A stretch of DNA of 35,975 nt from Faecalibacterium sp. Its GTDB lineage: Bacteria > Bacillota > Clostridia > Oscillospirales > Ruminococcaceae. The position numbers and the translations under genes were made by a program. The stretch's first letter is position 1. Each line of letters begins with the position of its first letter. The notes beneath the pieces were generated by a model. The model ran no database searches. It had not been told where the DNA came from and was given only the letters and a program-made list of their open reading frames with translations. The stretch covers positions 1 to 35,975 of the forward strand of contig JAFULE010000154.1 of the NCBI GenBank assembly GCA_017483235.1, written 5' to 3'. This document shows positions 1 through 7,980 of the stretch, in pieces.

Positions 1-42
1 ATTTGAACAGCCATATAGAATACAAGGTCAATGCCGAAGGAA

Positions 43-147
43 TTCGCCTACATATACATCATAAGTAGGCGGATTTTTCGCCTATCCGCTTGACATTCGC
101 CTAAAAACAGTCTATGATTAGGTTAAAGACAAGGGGGGTTAGGCGAA
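43..147. repeat. TTCGCCTA operator-like repeat array around the fic promoter
   Basis: Exact TTCGCCTA copies lie at 43-50, 77-84 and 96-103. An exact inverted copy (TAGGCGAA) lies at 140-147 and a one-mismatch inverted copy (TAGGCGGA) at 66-73. The 96-103 copy fills the start of the promoter spacer and the 140-147 copy touches the Fic start codon. Five copies in about 105 bp around one promoter is the layout of a repressor binding array. The likely ligand is the winged-helix domain of the Fic protein itself, which is inference. Confidence 0.75.
90..118 (+). promoter_or_regulatory. Sigma-A-type promoter of the fic gene
   Basis: Near-consensus promoter: TTGACA at 90-95, a 17-bp spacer and TATGAT at 113-118. 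One TTCGCCTA repeat lies directly after the -35 box, so a bound protein would block RNA polymerase. The predicted transcript starts around 125, only about 20 nt ahead of the start codon. Confidence 0.8.
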
Positions 148-1202
148 TGAGAACCTTTGATTATTCTACGCTCCGGAACCAGCAGTGGGATTCGGAGATT
201 CTGGGCCTTGTTGCGCAGATCCATGAGTTTAAGGGGCGGCAGGAACTGTATCTGAAGCAGAAGCCTGCGGTGCTGGAGAAACTGATCGATATCGCGAAGG
301 TGCAAAGCACTGAGGCATCCAATAAAATCGAGGGCATTGTCACCACCAACACCCGTGTGCAGCAGCTTTGCGCGGAGAAAACAACGCCCCGGAATCGTGA
401 CGAAGAAGAGATCATGGGGTATCGGGATGTGCTGAACACTATCCACGAAAGCTATGAGTACATTCCCATCCGGGCGGCTTACATCCTGCAACTGCACCGG
501 GATCTGTACCAATACTCCGAGCGCGGCATCGGCGGCCGGTTCAAGAATACACAGAACTATGTCGCCGCCACCTATCCGGACGGCACACAGAAAGTCCTGT
601 TCACGCCGCTGGCACCCCATGAAACACCGGGTGCGGTCGATGCGATCTGCGAAAGCTTCAACCGGACGATCGACGCCTGTACCATCGATCCGTTGGTGTT
701 GATCCCCATTTTCATTAACGACTTTCTCTGCATCCATCCCTTTAACGACGGCAATGGACGAATGTCCCGCCTGCTGACCACGCTGCTGCTCTACCGCTGC
801 GGCTATGTGGTGGGGCGGTACATCAGCTTGGAGAGCAAGATCGAGAAAACCAAGGAAAAGTACTACGAGGTGCTCGATGTCTGCGGCAACGGCTGGCACG
901 AGGGCGGCAGCGATCCCACACCCTTTGTGAAGTACTTGCTGGGCATCATTCTCTCTGCTTACCGGGATTTCGAAAACCGCGTGGATCTGTTTGACGAAAA
1001 GCTGCCGGCGATCGATTTGGTACGCAGGGCGGTGGACAACAAGATCGGCAGGTTCACCAAGAGCGAGATCATGGAGCTGGTGCCCTCCATCGGTAAGGCG
1101 TCGGTTGAAAACGCCCTGAAGAAGCTGGTCGAGGATGGAATCATCCGGCGGCACGGCAAGGGCAAGGCGACATTCTATACCAGAGCGGATTGCTCTGACT
1201 GA
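147..1202 (+). CDS. Fic-domain AMPylase/nucleotidyltransferase with C-terminal winged helix
   Basis: Fic proteins usually transfer AMP from ATP to a hydroxyl group of a target protein. The catalytic motif HPFNDGNGRMSRLL is complete, with its histidine near residue 197. An N-terminal inhibitory helix motif S-N-K-I-E-G lies at about residues 58-63 and fits the (S/T)xxxE(G/N) pattern of self-inhibited class II Fic proteins. The last 50 or so residues look like a winged helix-turn-helix (KSEIMELVPSIGKASVENAL). The start at 147 is chosen over an in-frame ATG at 114 because AAGGGGGG at 131-138 is correctly spaced for it and 114 lies inside the promoter -10 box. The gene is monocistronic with its own terminator and has no antitoxin partner, so self-inhibition and self-repression are the likely controls. 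The target is unknown. Confidence 0.9.
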   Translation: MRTFDYSTLRNQQWDSEILGLVAQIHEFKGRQELYLKQKPAVLEKLIDIAKVQSTEASNKIEGIVTTNTRVQQLCAEKTTPRNRDEEEIMGYRDVLNTIHESYEYIPIRAAYILQLHRDLYQYSERGIGGRFKNTQNYVAATYPDGTQKVLFTPLAPHETPGAVDAICESFNRTIDACTIDPLVLIPIFINDFLCIHPFNDGNGRMSRLLTTLLLYRCGYVVGRYISLESKIEKTKEKYYEVLDVCGNGWHEGGSDPTPFVKYLLGIILSAYRDFENRVDLFDEKLPAIDLVRRAVDNKIGRFTKSEIMELVPSIGKASVENALKKLVEDGIIRRHGKGKATFYTRADCSD

Positions 1203-1222
1203 CAGTGGCTGAAAATGGAAAA

Positions 1223-1262
1223 CGGATTCCCTCTTTTGTGGAAAGGGAATCCGCTTTTTATT
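1223..1262 (+). terminator. Intrinsic terminator of fic
   Basis: A 10-bp stem (CGGATTCCCT at 1223-1232 with AGGGAATCCG at 1244-1253) is followed by CTTTTTATT. It lies 20 nt after the fic stop codon. Confidence 0.85.
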
Positions 1263-1312
1263 ATGTACAATTTCCGATATACCACCGCAAAGAAGCACGA
1301 AGATATGCGCAA

Positions 1313-2299
1313 TCAGGAATGCGACAGCTCTATTCCACCAATCCACACTCGCAGAATGGAATTTCTCTCATCAATACAACGGTCGGGCCGGCCCTTCCAC
1401 AGCAATAGGTCTGCCCGCTTTCCCGGAGCGATACGGCCCACCGTCGACAGGTCAAATGCCCGTGCTGTGTTTGCGGTAGCCGCGGCCAGCACCTCGGTGG
1501 GGCAAAGCCCGGTTTTTGCCAGAAGAGACAGTTCGTGGTGCAGTGTGTCCCCGTAGCCGACTGCCGGCGCAAAAGAGCCGGAATTGGCATCGGTGCCCGC
1601 CAGAATGGTTGCCCCGTGTCGATGCAGTGTTCGTACAGCCTGTTCTGCGCTGGGATAATGGTGTTCAGCAAAGCCATTGCGGCCACTGCGTGCAAAGGCC
1701 TGCATCATCACAAGGGTTGGCGCAACTGCAATACCCCTTTGCGCAATAAGCTCCGCCAGTGCATCCGGGAAGGGTTCTTTCATTGGCACATGAAGCAGAA
1801 TGTCCGTCCCGGCCCGGACTGCCTGACGCACGGTGGCAACCTCAGTGGCGTGAACTGCCACCTTCAACCCTCGTGCATGGGCAGCCTTGACGATACCGCG
1901 CAGTGCAGGCTCCCCAATGGAAAGCGGATGAAACAGCAGCACCTTGATGTAGTTCGCCCTCCGGCTGACAGCCCGCTTTACAAAGCCCTTGGGATTGGGC
2001 ACGATACCCATCGCCATACCGCCGGAGGAAATGATCCGGAGCGGTCGAACCTGATCCGAAAGCCCGGCAGGGGCACTGACATCGCACACCGTGGTGATTC
2101 CATGCTGCAGCAAAGCTTGTGCCTGCGCGGCACTTTCCATGTGAACATGTGCATCGATCAGACCGGGCATTAGAAAACCTTCGCCGCATTCTGCCGGATC
2201 GCAAGCCTCAATTGAGGTAACAAACCCGTTTTCCATGGTAACGGCGGCACTGTCCCACACTCGTTCGCCATCGAAACAGGGATATTTCAGTACTGTCAT
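1313..2299 (-). CDS. Metal-dependent amidohydrolase (imidazolonepropionase-like)
   Basis: A 328-residue amidohydrolase-superfamily enzyme expected to hydrolyse a C-N or related bond in the cytoplasm. Visible are the HxH metal pair H51-V-H53 in LIDAHVHMES, a likely bridging lysine in NYIKVLLF, downstream histidines in VAVHATEVA and ILLHVPM, and the catalytic aspartate in LAGTDANSG. The C-terminal GKRADLLLW segment is the usual closing beta-sandwich of this family. The ATG at 2299 overlaps the stop codon of the upstream gene as ATGA, indicating translational coupling; a longer frame extends upstream but only inside that neighbour. It closes a minus-strand run of hydrolases. The substrate cannot be read from sequence; cyclic amides or dipeptides are typical for relatives. 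Confidence 0.8.
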   Translation of the reverse strand: MTVLKYPCFDGERVWDSAAVTMENGFVTSIEACDPAECGEGFLMPGLIDAHVHMESAAQAQALLQHGITTVCDVSAPAGLSDQVRPLRIISSGGMAMGIVPNPKGFVKRAVSRRANYIKVLLFHPLSIGEPALRGIVKAAHARGLKVAVHATEVATVRQAVRAGTDILLHVPMKEPFPDALAELIAQRGIAVAPTLVMMQAFARSGRNGFAEHHYPSAEQAVRTLHRHGATILAGTDANSGSFAPAVGYGDTLHHELSLLAKTGLCPTEVLAAATANTARAFDLSTVGRIAPGKRADLLLWKGRPDRCIDERNSILRVWIGGIELSHS

Positions 2300-2727
2300 T
2301 CCGGTTTCTCCACGTTCAGCAGTTCGCTGTATTTCATCACAACACCAAACAGATTGCACATGACCAGATAATTCGAACGGATGACCACCCGATCGCCCGC
2401 CTTTACCGTCTGCAGCACATCCGGGGTGGGAAAGATGCAGTGCACGCAGCACCGACCACCTGCAGCATCCGAAAGCTGAACGGTAGGCAGGTCGTGAATA
2501 TCCCGTCCGACCCAGATGACGATACCGGTTACATCGAACCGCTTGTCTTCGTAACGCCGCAGACTTTCGTCCAGGTGTTCCTCAAACTGCCGACAGAGCA
2601 CCGCCGCCTCGAACGGAGCAGTCTGACCCTCCAGCATGGGGCTTGGTCTGGTCTGAATGCGACGGGTCTTCATCGGAGAGGGATGGTGTGGATAAAATTG
2701 AATGTTGTCAGGAAAAGAACCGCTCAT
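2296..2727 (-). CDS. Small OB-fold (tRNA_anti-like) protein
   Basis: A 143-residue protein. Residues from about 60 to the end have the pattern of the tRNA_anti-like OB fold: a strand with VTGIVIWVGRD, then PTVQLSD, a VHCIF strand, and the AGDRVVIRS turn. No catalytic residues are evident. The first 45 residues are polar and proline-rich, with no signal peptide. The start at 2727 follows AAAGGA at good spacing; an upstream in-frame ATG at 2784 lacks a ribosome site. Its stop overlaps the start of the next amidohydrolase (ATGA), so the two are probably made together. Such domains often bind nucleic acid or small ligands, and its role here is unknown. Confidence 0.65.
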   Translation of the reverse strand: MSGSFPDNIQFYPHHPSPMKTRRIQTRPSPMLEGQTAPFEAAVLCRQFEEHLDESLRRYEDKRFDVTGIVIWVGRDIHDLPTVQLSDAAGGRCCVHCIFPTPDVLQTVKAGDRVVIRSNYLVMCNLFGVVMKYSELLNVEKPE

Positions 2728-2794
2728 GAGAAATCGTCCTTTCTGCTGGAAAATGGTTGATTCAATGGGTCGCCGACAACGCACCTGTCTGTTG

Positions 2795-3775
2795 TTACAG
2801 TACCGTGTAGCGCACGATGCCGTTTTCCCGCAGAGCTTTCACCTGCCCCAGCGCAAGCAGATGTTCCAGATGGGCAACGGTTTCACCTACAGCAAACCAT
2901 TTTTGTGCGACCGGGAACTCCTCCCAGTTTCGTGCGCGGATCCTCCAGGTCATTTTTCCGGCCAGTTCGTAGGCGGTGAGGCCCGGCTGCTGACGCAAAA
3001 TACGCATTGTTTCGTCCAGTCGCCGCTCGTGATGCAGCAGCAGAGCGTCCACCCGGGCGTTCAGTTCGCCTCGTCCCCGATGAGCAGGCAGTGCCAGAGT
3101 CACCGGATATTCCCGGATTTTTTGAAGGCTTTGCAGATACGTCCCCAACGCGTCCGGAAACCCGTTCCATGCAGTGATGTTGGGGCTGATGTCGAACAGC
3201 ACATGGTCGCCCAGAAACATTACGCCTTCGTTTTCCATCCAGAAGCACATATGCCCCGGTGTGTGCCCCGGTGTCAGCACCGCACACAGTCGATAACCGC
3301 CTACTTCCAGAACATCACCGTCCTGCAGGCGGATGTGCGGGGTGTTGCGGGGTGGGGCCATGGCATAGGCGGCGTTTCCCTGCCATAGTCCATCCACCAG
3401 AGACCGCGGAAAGCCCTGCGCAGTCATGTTCGCCTTGGCGGTGCGCCAGTAATCGTCCCACACCTGCTGAGACTGGAACATATAGTTGTCCCGTCCGCTG
3501 ATGTAGATGGTACCGTGTTCCCCTGCCGCTTCGGCACACAGGCCGGTATGATCGGAATGCAGATGGGTCAGCAGAACGTCCACATCGCCGGGCTGCAGCC
3601 CCAGCTCGGCCAGCTGCGCAAACAATGCCTGCCGACAGTCTTCGCATCGGAAGCCGGTGTCGATCAGCAGGTTTCGTTCCTTGCCTTTGATCAGGTAGGT
3701 GTTCAGTTCTTTCAGTGGGTTTCCGGTCAGCGGTACCGGCAGACGGTAGATGTTTTTGAGGATCTCTTCAGGCAT
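2795..3775 (-). CDS. Metallo-beta-lactamase-fold hydrolase
   Basis: A 326-residue zinc hydrolase of the glyoxalase II/lactonase-like branch. The HxHxDH motif is at residues 71-76 (THLHSDHTG), followed by a histidine in TPGHTPGHMCFW, the bridging aspartate in MFLGDHVLFD and the last metal histidine in LPAHRGRG. After residue 230 comes an alpha-helical tail with a winged-helix look (LTAYELAGKMTW), common in large MBL hydrolases that act on thioesters or lactones. The start follows AGAGGGG. It lies upstream of the OB-fold/amidohydrolase pair, with a predicted promoter ahead, and may also receive read-through from the decarboxylase operon. Confidence 0.85.
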   Translation of the reverse strand: MPEEILKNIYRLPVPLTGNPLKELNTYLIKGKERNLLIDTGFRCEDCRQALFAQLAELGLQPGDVDVLLTHLHSDHTGLCAEAAGEHGTIYISGRDNYMFQSQQVWDDYWRTAKANMTAQGFPRSLVDGLWQGNAAYAMAPPRNTPHIRLQDGDVLEVGGYRLCAVLTPGHTPGHMCFWMENEGVMFLGDHVLFDISPNITAWNGFPDALGTYLQSLQKIREYPVTLALPAHRGRGELNARVDALLLHHERRLDETMRILRQQPGLTAYELAGKMTWRIRARNWEEFPVAQKWFAVGETVAHLEHLLALGQVKALRENGIVRYTVL

Positions 3776-3856
3776 TGTACCCCTCTTTTCGCAGAGAAAA
3801 GCATTTGAGCTCGTCCATACCGCAAGGCACAGAAAAAAACGCTGCGCTTTTTACTC

Positions 3857-3886
3857 AGTGTATCAAAACACTCGGCATGCGGTCAA
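3857..3886 (-). promoter_or_regulatory. Predicted promoter for the MBL/OB-fold/amidohydrolase genes
   Basis: On the minus strand TTGACC (plus 3881-3886), an 18-bp spacer and TACACT (plus 3857-3862) lie about 80 nt ahead of the MBL gene. No clear terminator separates it from the gene upstream, so read-through is also possible. Confidence 0.5.
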
Positions 3887-3910
3887 CAGAACCGGATCTT
3901 CGGACGACAT

Positions 3911-4903
3911 TTACAATCGGAACACCTTTTCCGCATTGCGGAAAGCGATCTTTTCCTTATCCTCCTGACGAAGCGGAGCATTTTCCAAAAAGGCGCGTGC
4001 GCCGGCGTTGGGGATGAACGGATAGTCCACCGAGAACATCACCCGGTCGGCCCCCAACAGTTCGATAATATACTTGAGCTGCGCGTTGGAGAACATGCCG
4101 CTTGGGGTAACATAGATGTTGCTCTGATAATATTCCGGAATTTCCTTCTGCAGTCCGGTGATCTGTTTGGGCATGGCTTCCTGCAGACGCTCCAGATACC
4201 AGGGCACCATCTCGCCCCAGTGGCCCGACACGATGGTCAGATCAGGGTGGCGATCGAACACGCCGCCCAGAATCATGCGCAGCACCTGTACGCCGCCGTC
4301 AGCATGCCAGCCCCAGCCGGCACAGGCAAACCGGGTGCTGACCATATCCGAAAAGCCCTCGTAGCACACATCAGCGACCTCTCGCGGAGGAAAGCCGGGG
4401 TGCAGATACAGCGGAACACCCAGCGCTTCGGCACGGGCCAGAAGCGGTTCGAAAACAGGATCGTCAAGAAACTTGCCGGCGGTGCGGCCGAACAGGTTAG
4501 CGCCCCGGAAGCCGTATTCTTTTACCGTGCGCTCCAGCTCATCAGCGGCGGCGGTCGGGTCGATGGTAGGCAGCGAAGCAAAGCCGTAAAACCGGCCCGG
4601 ATGCTGCGCAACAGCAGCTGCCAGCTTATCGTTTGCCGCCCGACAGATCGGCACCGCCTCGGGGGTGACGATCAACTGGGTAGAATTCGAGGACAAAATC
4701 TGCACATCAATGCCATTGGCATCCATGTCGGCAATGCGCCCTGCAGCGATATCCTGCATCGAACCGGGTACCGGCACATGAGGCAGCGGCCAGGCATTGG
4801 CATAAGAGGAATGAAAGTGCGGACAAAGAATGTCCTGCTCGGCTTTGCCGCCGGCACCAATTTCGGGGAAGCCAAAGTGTTCTTCTACAGCGATTATTTT
4901 CAT
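3911..4903 (-). CDS. Amidohydrolase-2 family decarboxylase, gamma-resorcylate decarboxylase-like
   Basis: A 330-residue member of the ACMSD/gamma-resorcylate decarboxylase branch of the amidohydrolase superfamily. These enzymes remove CO2 non-oxidatively from aromatic or unsaturated acids with a divalent metal. The opening MKIIAVEEHFGF has ExH (E7, H9) in place of HxH, as in gamma-resorcylate and 5-carboxyvanillate decarboxylases. The remaining ligands are visible: histidine in PLYLHPGFP, histidine in IVSGHWGEM and aspartate in FSVDYPF. The start at 4903 is preceded by AAGGAG; the 35-residue upstream extension lies in the intergenic hairpin. It is third in the operon after the acyltransferase and CoA-transferase. 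A hydrolase role is possible, but the ExH signature favours decarboxylation. Confidence 0.8.
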   Translation of the reverse strand: MKIIAVEEHFGFPEIGAGGKAEQDILCPHFHSSYANAWPLPHVPVPGSMQDIAAGRIADMDANGIDVQILSSNSTQLIVTPEAVPICRAANDKLAAAVAQHPGRFYGFASLPTIDPTAAADELERTVKEYGFRGANLFGRTAGKFLDDPVFEPLLARAEALGVPLYLHPGFPPREVADVCYEGFSDMVSTRFACAGWGWHADGGVQVLRMILGGVFDRHPDLTIVSGHWGEMVPWYLERLQEAMPKQITGLQKEIPEYYQSNIYVTPSGMFSNAQLKYIIELLGADRVMFSVDYPFIPNAGARAFLENAPLRQEDKEKIAFRNAEKVFRL

Positions 4904-4934
4904 GGTTATCAACTCCTTACAGGTGGAAATCAAA

Positions 4935-4967
4935 GAGCGCCCCGGAGCGCTGTGCCCCGGGGCGTTC
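4935..4967 (-). terminator. Intra-operon hairpin between CoA-transferase and decarboxylase
   Basis: CGCCCCGG (4938-4945) pairs with CCGGGGCG (4957-4964), extended by three further pairs including one G-U. On the minus strand it is followed by CTCTTTGATTT, a weak U-tract. It probably attenuates transcription or protects the upstream mRNA end rather than ending the operon. Confidence 0.5.
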
Positions 4968-5001
4968 CGCGAAGAGAAAGGAGAATGGGAGAAAGAAAAT
5001 T

Positions 5002-6573
5002 TCAGCAATCCTTAAATGTTAACCCCATTTTTTCCGGGTTGAAGATTCGTGCATCCATCAACTTCAGCTCGGGCGAGATCAGCGGGCGGAACTCCATATT
5101 GGCAAGGATATCCTTTTCTACATCCACGCCCGGGGCAACCTCCACCAGCATCATGCCGTCCTTGGTCAGCTGGAACACTGCACGCTCGGTAATGTACAGC
5201 ACCTCCTGGCCGGATTCGACCGCGTAGCGACCGGAGAAGGTGATCTGCTCCACCTTTTTGCGGAACTTCTTCTGCCGGCCTTCCTGTACGATCTTCATCT
5301 TTCCGTCGCCAAACTCGCACTCCAGACCGCCTGCGGTAAAGGTAGCCATAAAGTACATCCGTTTGGTATTCTGAGAAATGTTCACAAAACCACCCGGGCC
5401 AACAATCTTGCCGCCAAACTTGGAAACATTGACGTTGCCCTCCTCGTCTACCTCGGCAAAGCTGAGGTACGAGCAATCCAGCAGGCCGCCGTCATACACA
5501 TCAAAGGTCGAAGACAGCTTGTAGGTCGCCTCGGCGTTGACACCGGTACCCATGCGCGGGCCGCTGAGCGGAATGCCGCCGAAGATGCCGGTTTCGATGG
5601 TCAGGGTAAAATCGGTCAGACCTTCTTCGTTGGCTACCAGCGAAACACCATCCGAGATGCCAAGGCCCAGATTGACCAGAGAGCCCTTGGCCAGCTCCAT
5701 TGCGCCACGGCGGGCAACGACCTTGCGGATGCCCATCTCCATCGGGGCAATGGCGCTTCCGGGCACCCTGACCCGGTTCAGCAGCTCGGGCCGGTACTGG
5801 TAATCGGCGTAGGTGAAGGGGTGCTCTTCGGGGGTGCCCACCACAATGTAGTCCACAAGACGGTTGTAGATGTCCACATCTTTGGGAGCAATGCTGCCGT
5901 TGGCCACGATCTTGGATACCTGAGCGATGACGATGCCGCCGTTGTTGTGTACGGCCTGCGCCATCTCGACCTGTTCGGCAGGCAGCACCTCGTTCTGCAT
6001 GGTAATGTTGCCGGACTCATCTGCATAGCTGCCGCGGATGATGCAGGCATCCATGTGCAGGGTGCGGTAGAACAGATACTCTTTGCCATCGATGGTGATG
6101 ACCGATACCAGCTCTTCAGGGTCCTCCTTGGCCTTGGGGTTCATCTTGCCGCCTTCGTTGCGGGGGTCCACAAAGGTGTACTTGCCCACATGGGTGATGA
6201 TGCCGGGCTTGTGGCCGGTCTGTGCACGGAACAGATGTCCGAAGATGCCCATGGGGAAGATGTAAACGCCTACCTTGTTGGCGGCGGCCAGCCGCTCGAT
6301 GCTGGGCGAGTTGCCCACGCGGGAGGTGTAGATCTTAGAGATCAGTCCCTCGATGCCAATGGCGGTCATGCCGTACCCATTTTCTTTTTTGTCGCCGCTG
6401 ATGGTGGGAGCGACGATGGAAAGATTTTTGGGGGTGTTGTTCTCGGTGTAACTTTTGCCGATGGCCCGCAGTACCGCATCGGCAGCACCGGAGGTGGAAA
6501 AGCCGCCGATGCCGATGCGCATATTGTCTTTGATGTGACTGGCAGCTTCAGCTGCGGTAACAAACTTAGGCAT
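5002..6573 (-). CDS. Family I acyl-CoA:carboxylate CoA-transferase (fused alpha-beta)
   Basis: A 523-residue single-chain enzyme that moves CoA between an acyl-CoA and a carboxylic acid through a glutamyl-CoA intermediate. The N-terminal half carries GIGGFSTSGAADAV (residues 21-34). The C-terminal half begins near residue 288 with GSLVNLGLGISDGVS and has the active-site glutamate E327 in TIETGIFGG. Length and fused architecture match propionate/acetate/3-ketoacid CoA-transferases. The start follows a perfect AGGAGGT. The gene starts only 12 nt after the acyltransferase stop, so the two are co-transcribed. Next to a decarboxylase-like enzyme it plausibly activates or recycles the organic acid being catabolised. 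Confidence 0.9.
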   Translation of the reverse strand: MPKFVTAAEAASHIKDNMRIGIGGFSTSGAADAVLRAIGKSYTENNTPKNLSIVAPTISGDKKENGYGMTAIGIEGLISKIYTSRVGNSPSIERLAAANKVGVYIFPMGIFGHLFRAQTGHKPGIITHVGKYTFVDPRNEGGKMNPKAKEDPEELVSVITIDGKEYLFYRTLHMDACIIRGSYADESGNITMQNEVLPAEQVEMAQAVHNNGGIVIAQVSKIVANGSIAPKDVDIYNRLVDYIVVGTPEEHPFTYADYQYRPELLNRVRVPGSAIAPMEMGIRKVVARRGAMELAKGSLVNLGLGISDGVSLVANEEGLTDFTLTIETGIFGGIPLSGPRMGTGVNAEATYKLSSTFDVYDGGLLDCSYLSFAEVDEEGNVNVSKFGGKIVGPGGFVNISQNTKRMYFMATFTAGGLECEFGDGKMKIVQEGRQKKFRKKVEQITFSGRYAVESGQEVLYITERAVFQLTKDGMMLVEVAPGVDVEKDILANMEFRPLISPELKLMDARIFNPEKMGLTFKDC

Positions 6574-6585
6574 AGGACCTCCTGA

Positions 6586-7782
6586 TTACTTGGTAGCGGC
6601 TTCCTTTTTGACGATGACGCTGTGGTTCTTCAGCCAGGGCTGCAGCAGCTTGTCGTTCAGCAGGTACAGCAGAATGGCCAGGATGGAGCTGACGATGACC
6701 AGAGCGATGAACACGACTTTCAGATCCTGGATGAAGCGGCCCAGCAGCATCATAGTGGGATAGTGGACGATGTAGAAGTACAGAGCCAGCTTGCCGGGGA
6801 ACTCCCAGATCTTCATGTTCATGAAATGGGTAAAACCATCTTTATTCAGCAGCAGCAGGAAGGTGAAAGGAATGGATAGCAGATAGATGGAGGAGAAGGA
6901 GATGTCCAGACCGATGCTGGCAGTGTAGGGAGTCCAGGTGCGGTAGACAAAGAAGATGCCCATCGCAGTCTGGATGATGGTCAAAAATACGGTAAATCCC
7001 TTGGTAAATTCCACATCCTTCAGTTTGTTGACCCCCTTCCACATCAGAGCACCAACAGACATCAGGCAGATCATCTTCAGCAGACCGCAGTTCAGCATAA
7101 AGCTGCCAACGGTATCGTAGTACAGCCACATGGGATCGGTGCCGCCCAGATGATGGGTCGCAAACAACACCGCAGTAGCCACCGGAGTGACCAGACCAAG
7201 GTACAGCTCCTCGTTCCAGGCAATGGCGTAGTATACGATGTAGCCGGCAATAAAGATGGCAGAGATAAACCACAGCGGGGCGTTCAGCATCAGCGAACCG
7301 GCGCTTCCGGTCACGCCCAGCTCAACATTGCCAACATAATTGTTTCCGATGCCGATACCGGTGATCTGGATACCAACCAGTTCCGGCAGGGTGTTCAGAA
7401 TAAACACGGGCAGCTCGGCCAGGGTGGTGCCAAAGCGCTTGCTCATCACGAACATACCCATCAGGGTGCCAATGATGTAAACGGGCCACAGCGCCTTGAC
7501 ACGGCTCCACAGGTAGGTGGCGGCCTGTACCGAGGGGGCGGGCATGGCCACGCCGGCAGCAGCAGCCTTCTTTTTCTTGGACTGATAGCCCTGCATCAAA
7601 AAGTAGCCGGAAAAGGCCATAAAGGGCAGCATGCAGTCCAGCGCCCACATATGAGCCGGCTTCTGACCGCGGGTCGTGGGCAGAACCTGCCATACGTGGA
7701 TGGCGGCAAAGCTCAGACAGAACATCATGCGATAAAACTCAACAGCATAATTGCGTTGTTTTGCAGGAGCAGCGGATTTCAC
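6586..7782 (-). CDS. Acyltransferase-3 family integral membrane protein
   Basis: A 398-residue protein with about ten hydrophobic segments, typical of OafA/YrhL-type acyltransferases that acylate sugars or lipids at the membrane. Family landmarks are RNYAVEFYRMMFCLSFAAIH near the N-terminus (the usual FDxLRxxAxxxVxxxH region) and PFMAFSGYFLMQGY, then YLWSRVKALWPVYIIG. The start is a GTG at 7782 with AGGAGG eight nt upstream; the longer in-frame ATG at 7989 would pass through the promoter and operators. It is the first gene of the IclR-controlled operon. An acyltransferase leading a CoA-transferase/decarboxylase operon is unusual, and the classical R-x10-H motif is only loosely kept, so a different membrane role, such as transport, is possible. 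Confidence 0.75.
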   Translation of the reverse strand: MKSAAPAKQRNYAVEFYRMMFCLSFAAIHVWQVLPTTRGQKPAHMWALDCMLPFMAFSGYFLMQGYQSKKKKAAAAGVAMPAPSVQAATYLWSRVKALWPVYIIGTLMGMFVMSKRFGTTLAELPVFILNTLPELVGIQITGIGIGNNYVGNVELGVTGSAGSLMLNAPLWFISAIFIAGYIVYYAIAWNEELYLGLVTPVATAVLFATHHLGGTDPMWLYYDTVGSFMLNCGLLKMICLMSVGALMWKGVNKLKDVEFTKGFTVFLTIIQTAMGIFFVYRTWTPYTASIGLDISFSSIYLLSIPFTFLLLLNKDGFTHFMNMKIWEFPGKLALYFYIVHYPTMMLLGRFIQDLKVVFIALVIVSSILAILLYLLNDKLLQPWLKNHSVIVKKEAATK

Positions 7783-7812
7783 AACGAATTCCTCCTTTTT
7801 TCTCAGGATGAA

Positions 7813-7850
7813 GTTTCTTATTGAGAAACCGATGTGCACCTCGGTTTCTC
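7813..7850. promoter_or_regulatory. GTTTC/GAGAAAC operator cluster in the operon leader
   Basis: A strong inverted repeat GAGAAACCGA (7823-7832) and TCGGTTTCTC (7841-7850), plus an added GTTTC half-site at 7813-7817, lies just downstream of the predicted start point of the minus operon. IclR proteins bind palindromes of this size. The location would let a bound dimer or tetramer block the operon. Confidence 0.65.
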
Positions 7851-7860
7851 TCTTGGTGCA

Positions 7861-7890
7861 AAAATACACCAAATCGCCTAGTTGTGTCAA
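7861..7890 (-). promoter_or_regulatory. Promoter of the acyltransferase/CoA-transferase operon
   Basis: On the minus strand TTGACA (plus 7885-7890), an 18-bp spacer and TATTTT (plus 7861-7866). The transcript would begin near 7854, at the edge of the GAGAAAC operator. Confidence 0.65.
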
Positions 7891-7961
7891 TTCTGTGTTT
7901 CTAAATTCGTTATATTTTACGAGAATGAAAGGCGGATTCCCAGCAATACGACGAAGGAAAA

Positions 7962-7976
7962 TTTCTCTATCAGAAA
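7962..7976. promoter_or_regulatory. Second TTTCT-n5-AGAAA palindrome at the iclR-type promoter
   Basis: TTTCT (7962-7966) and AGAAA (7972-7976) repeat the half-site seen in the operon leader. The palindrome ends five bases ahead of the -35 box of the regulator gene, fitting autoregulation. Confidence 0.5.
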
Positions 7977-7980
7977 CTCG

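Noticed and set aside
43..103. Possible CRISPR-like direct repeats ahead of fic
   Set aside because: The repeat unit is only 8 bp, occurs in both orientations and the spacing is irregular; it fits a regulatory array.
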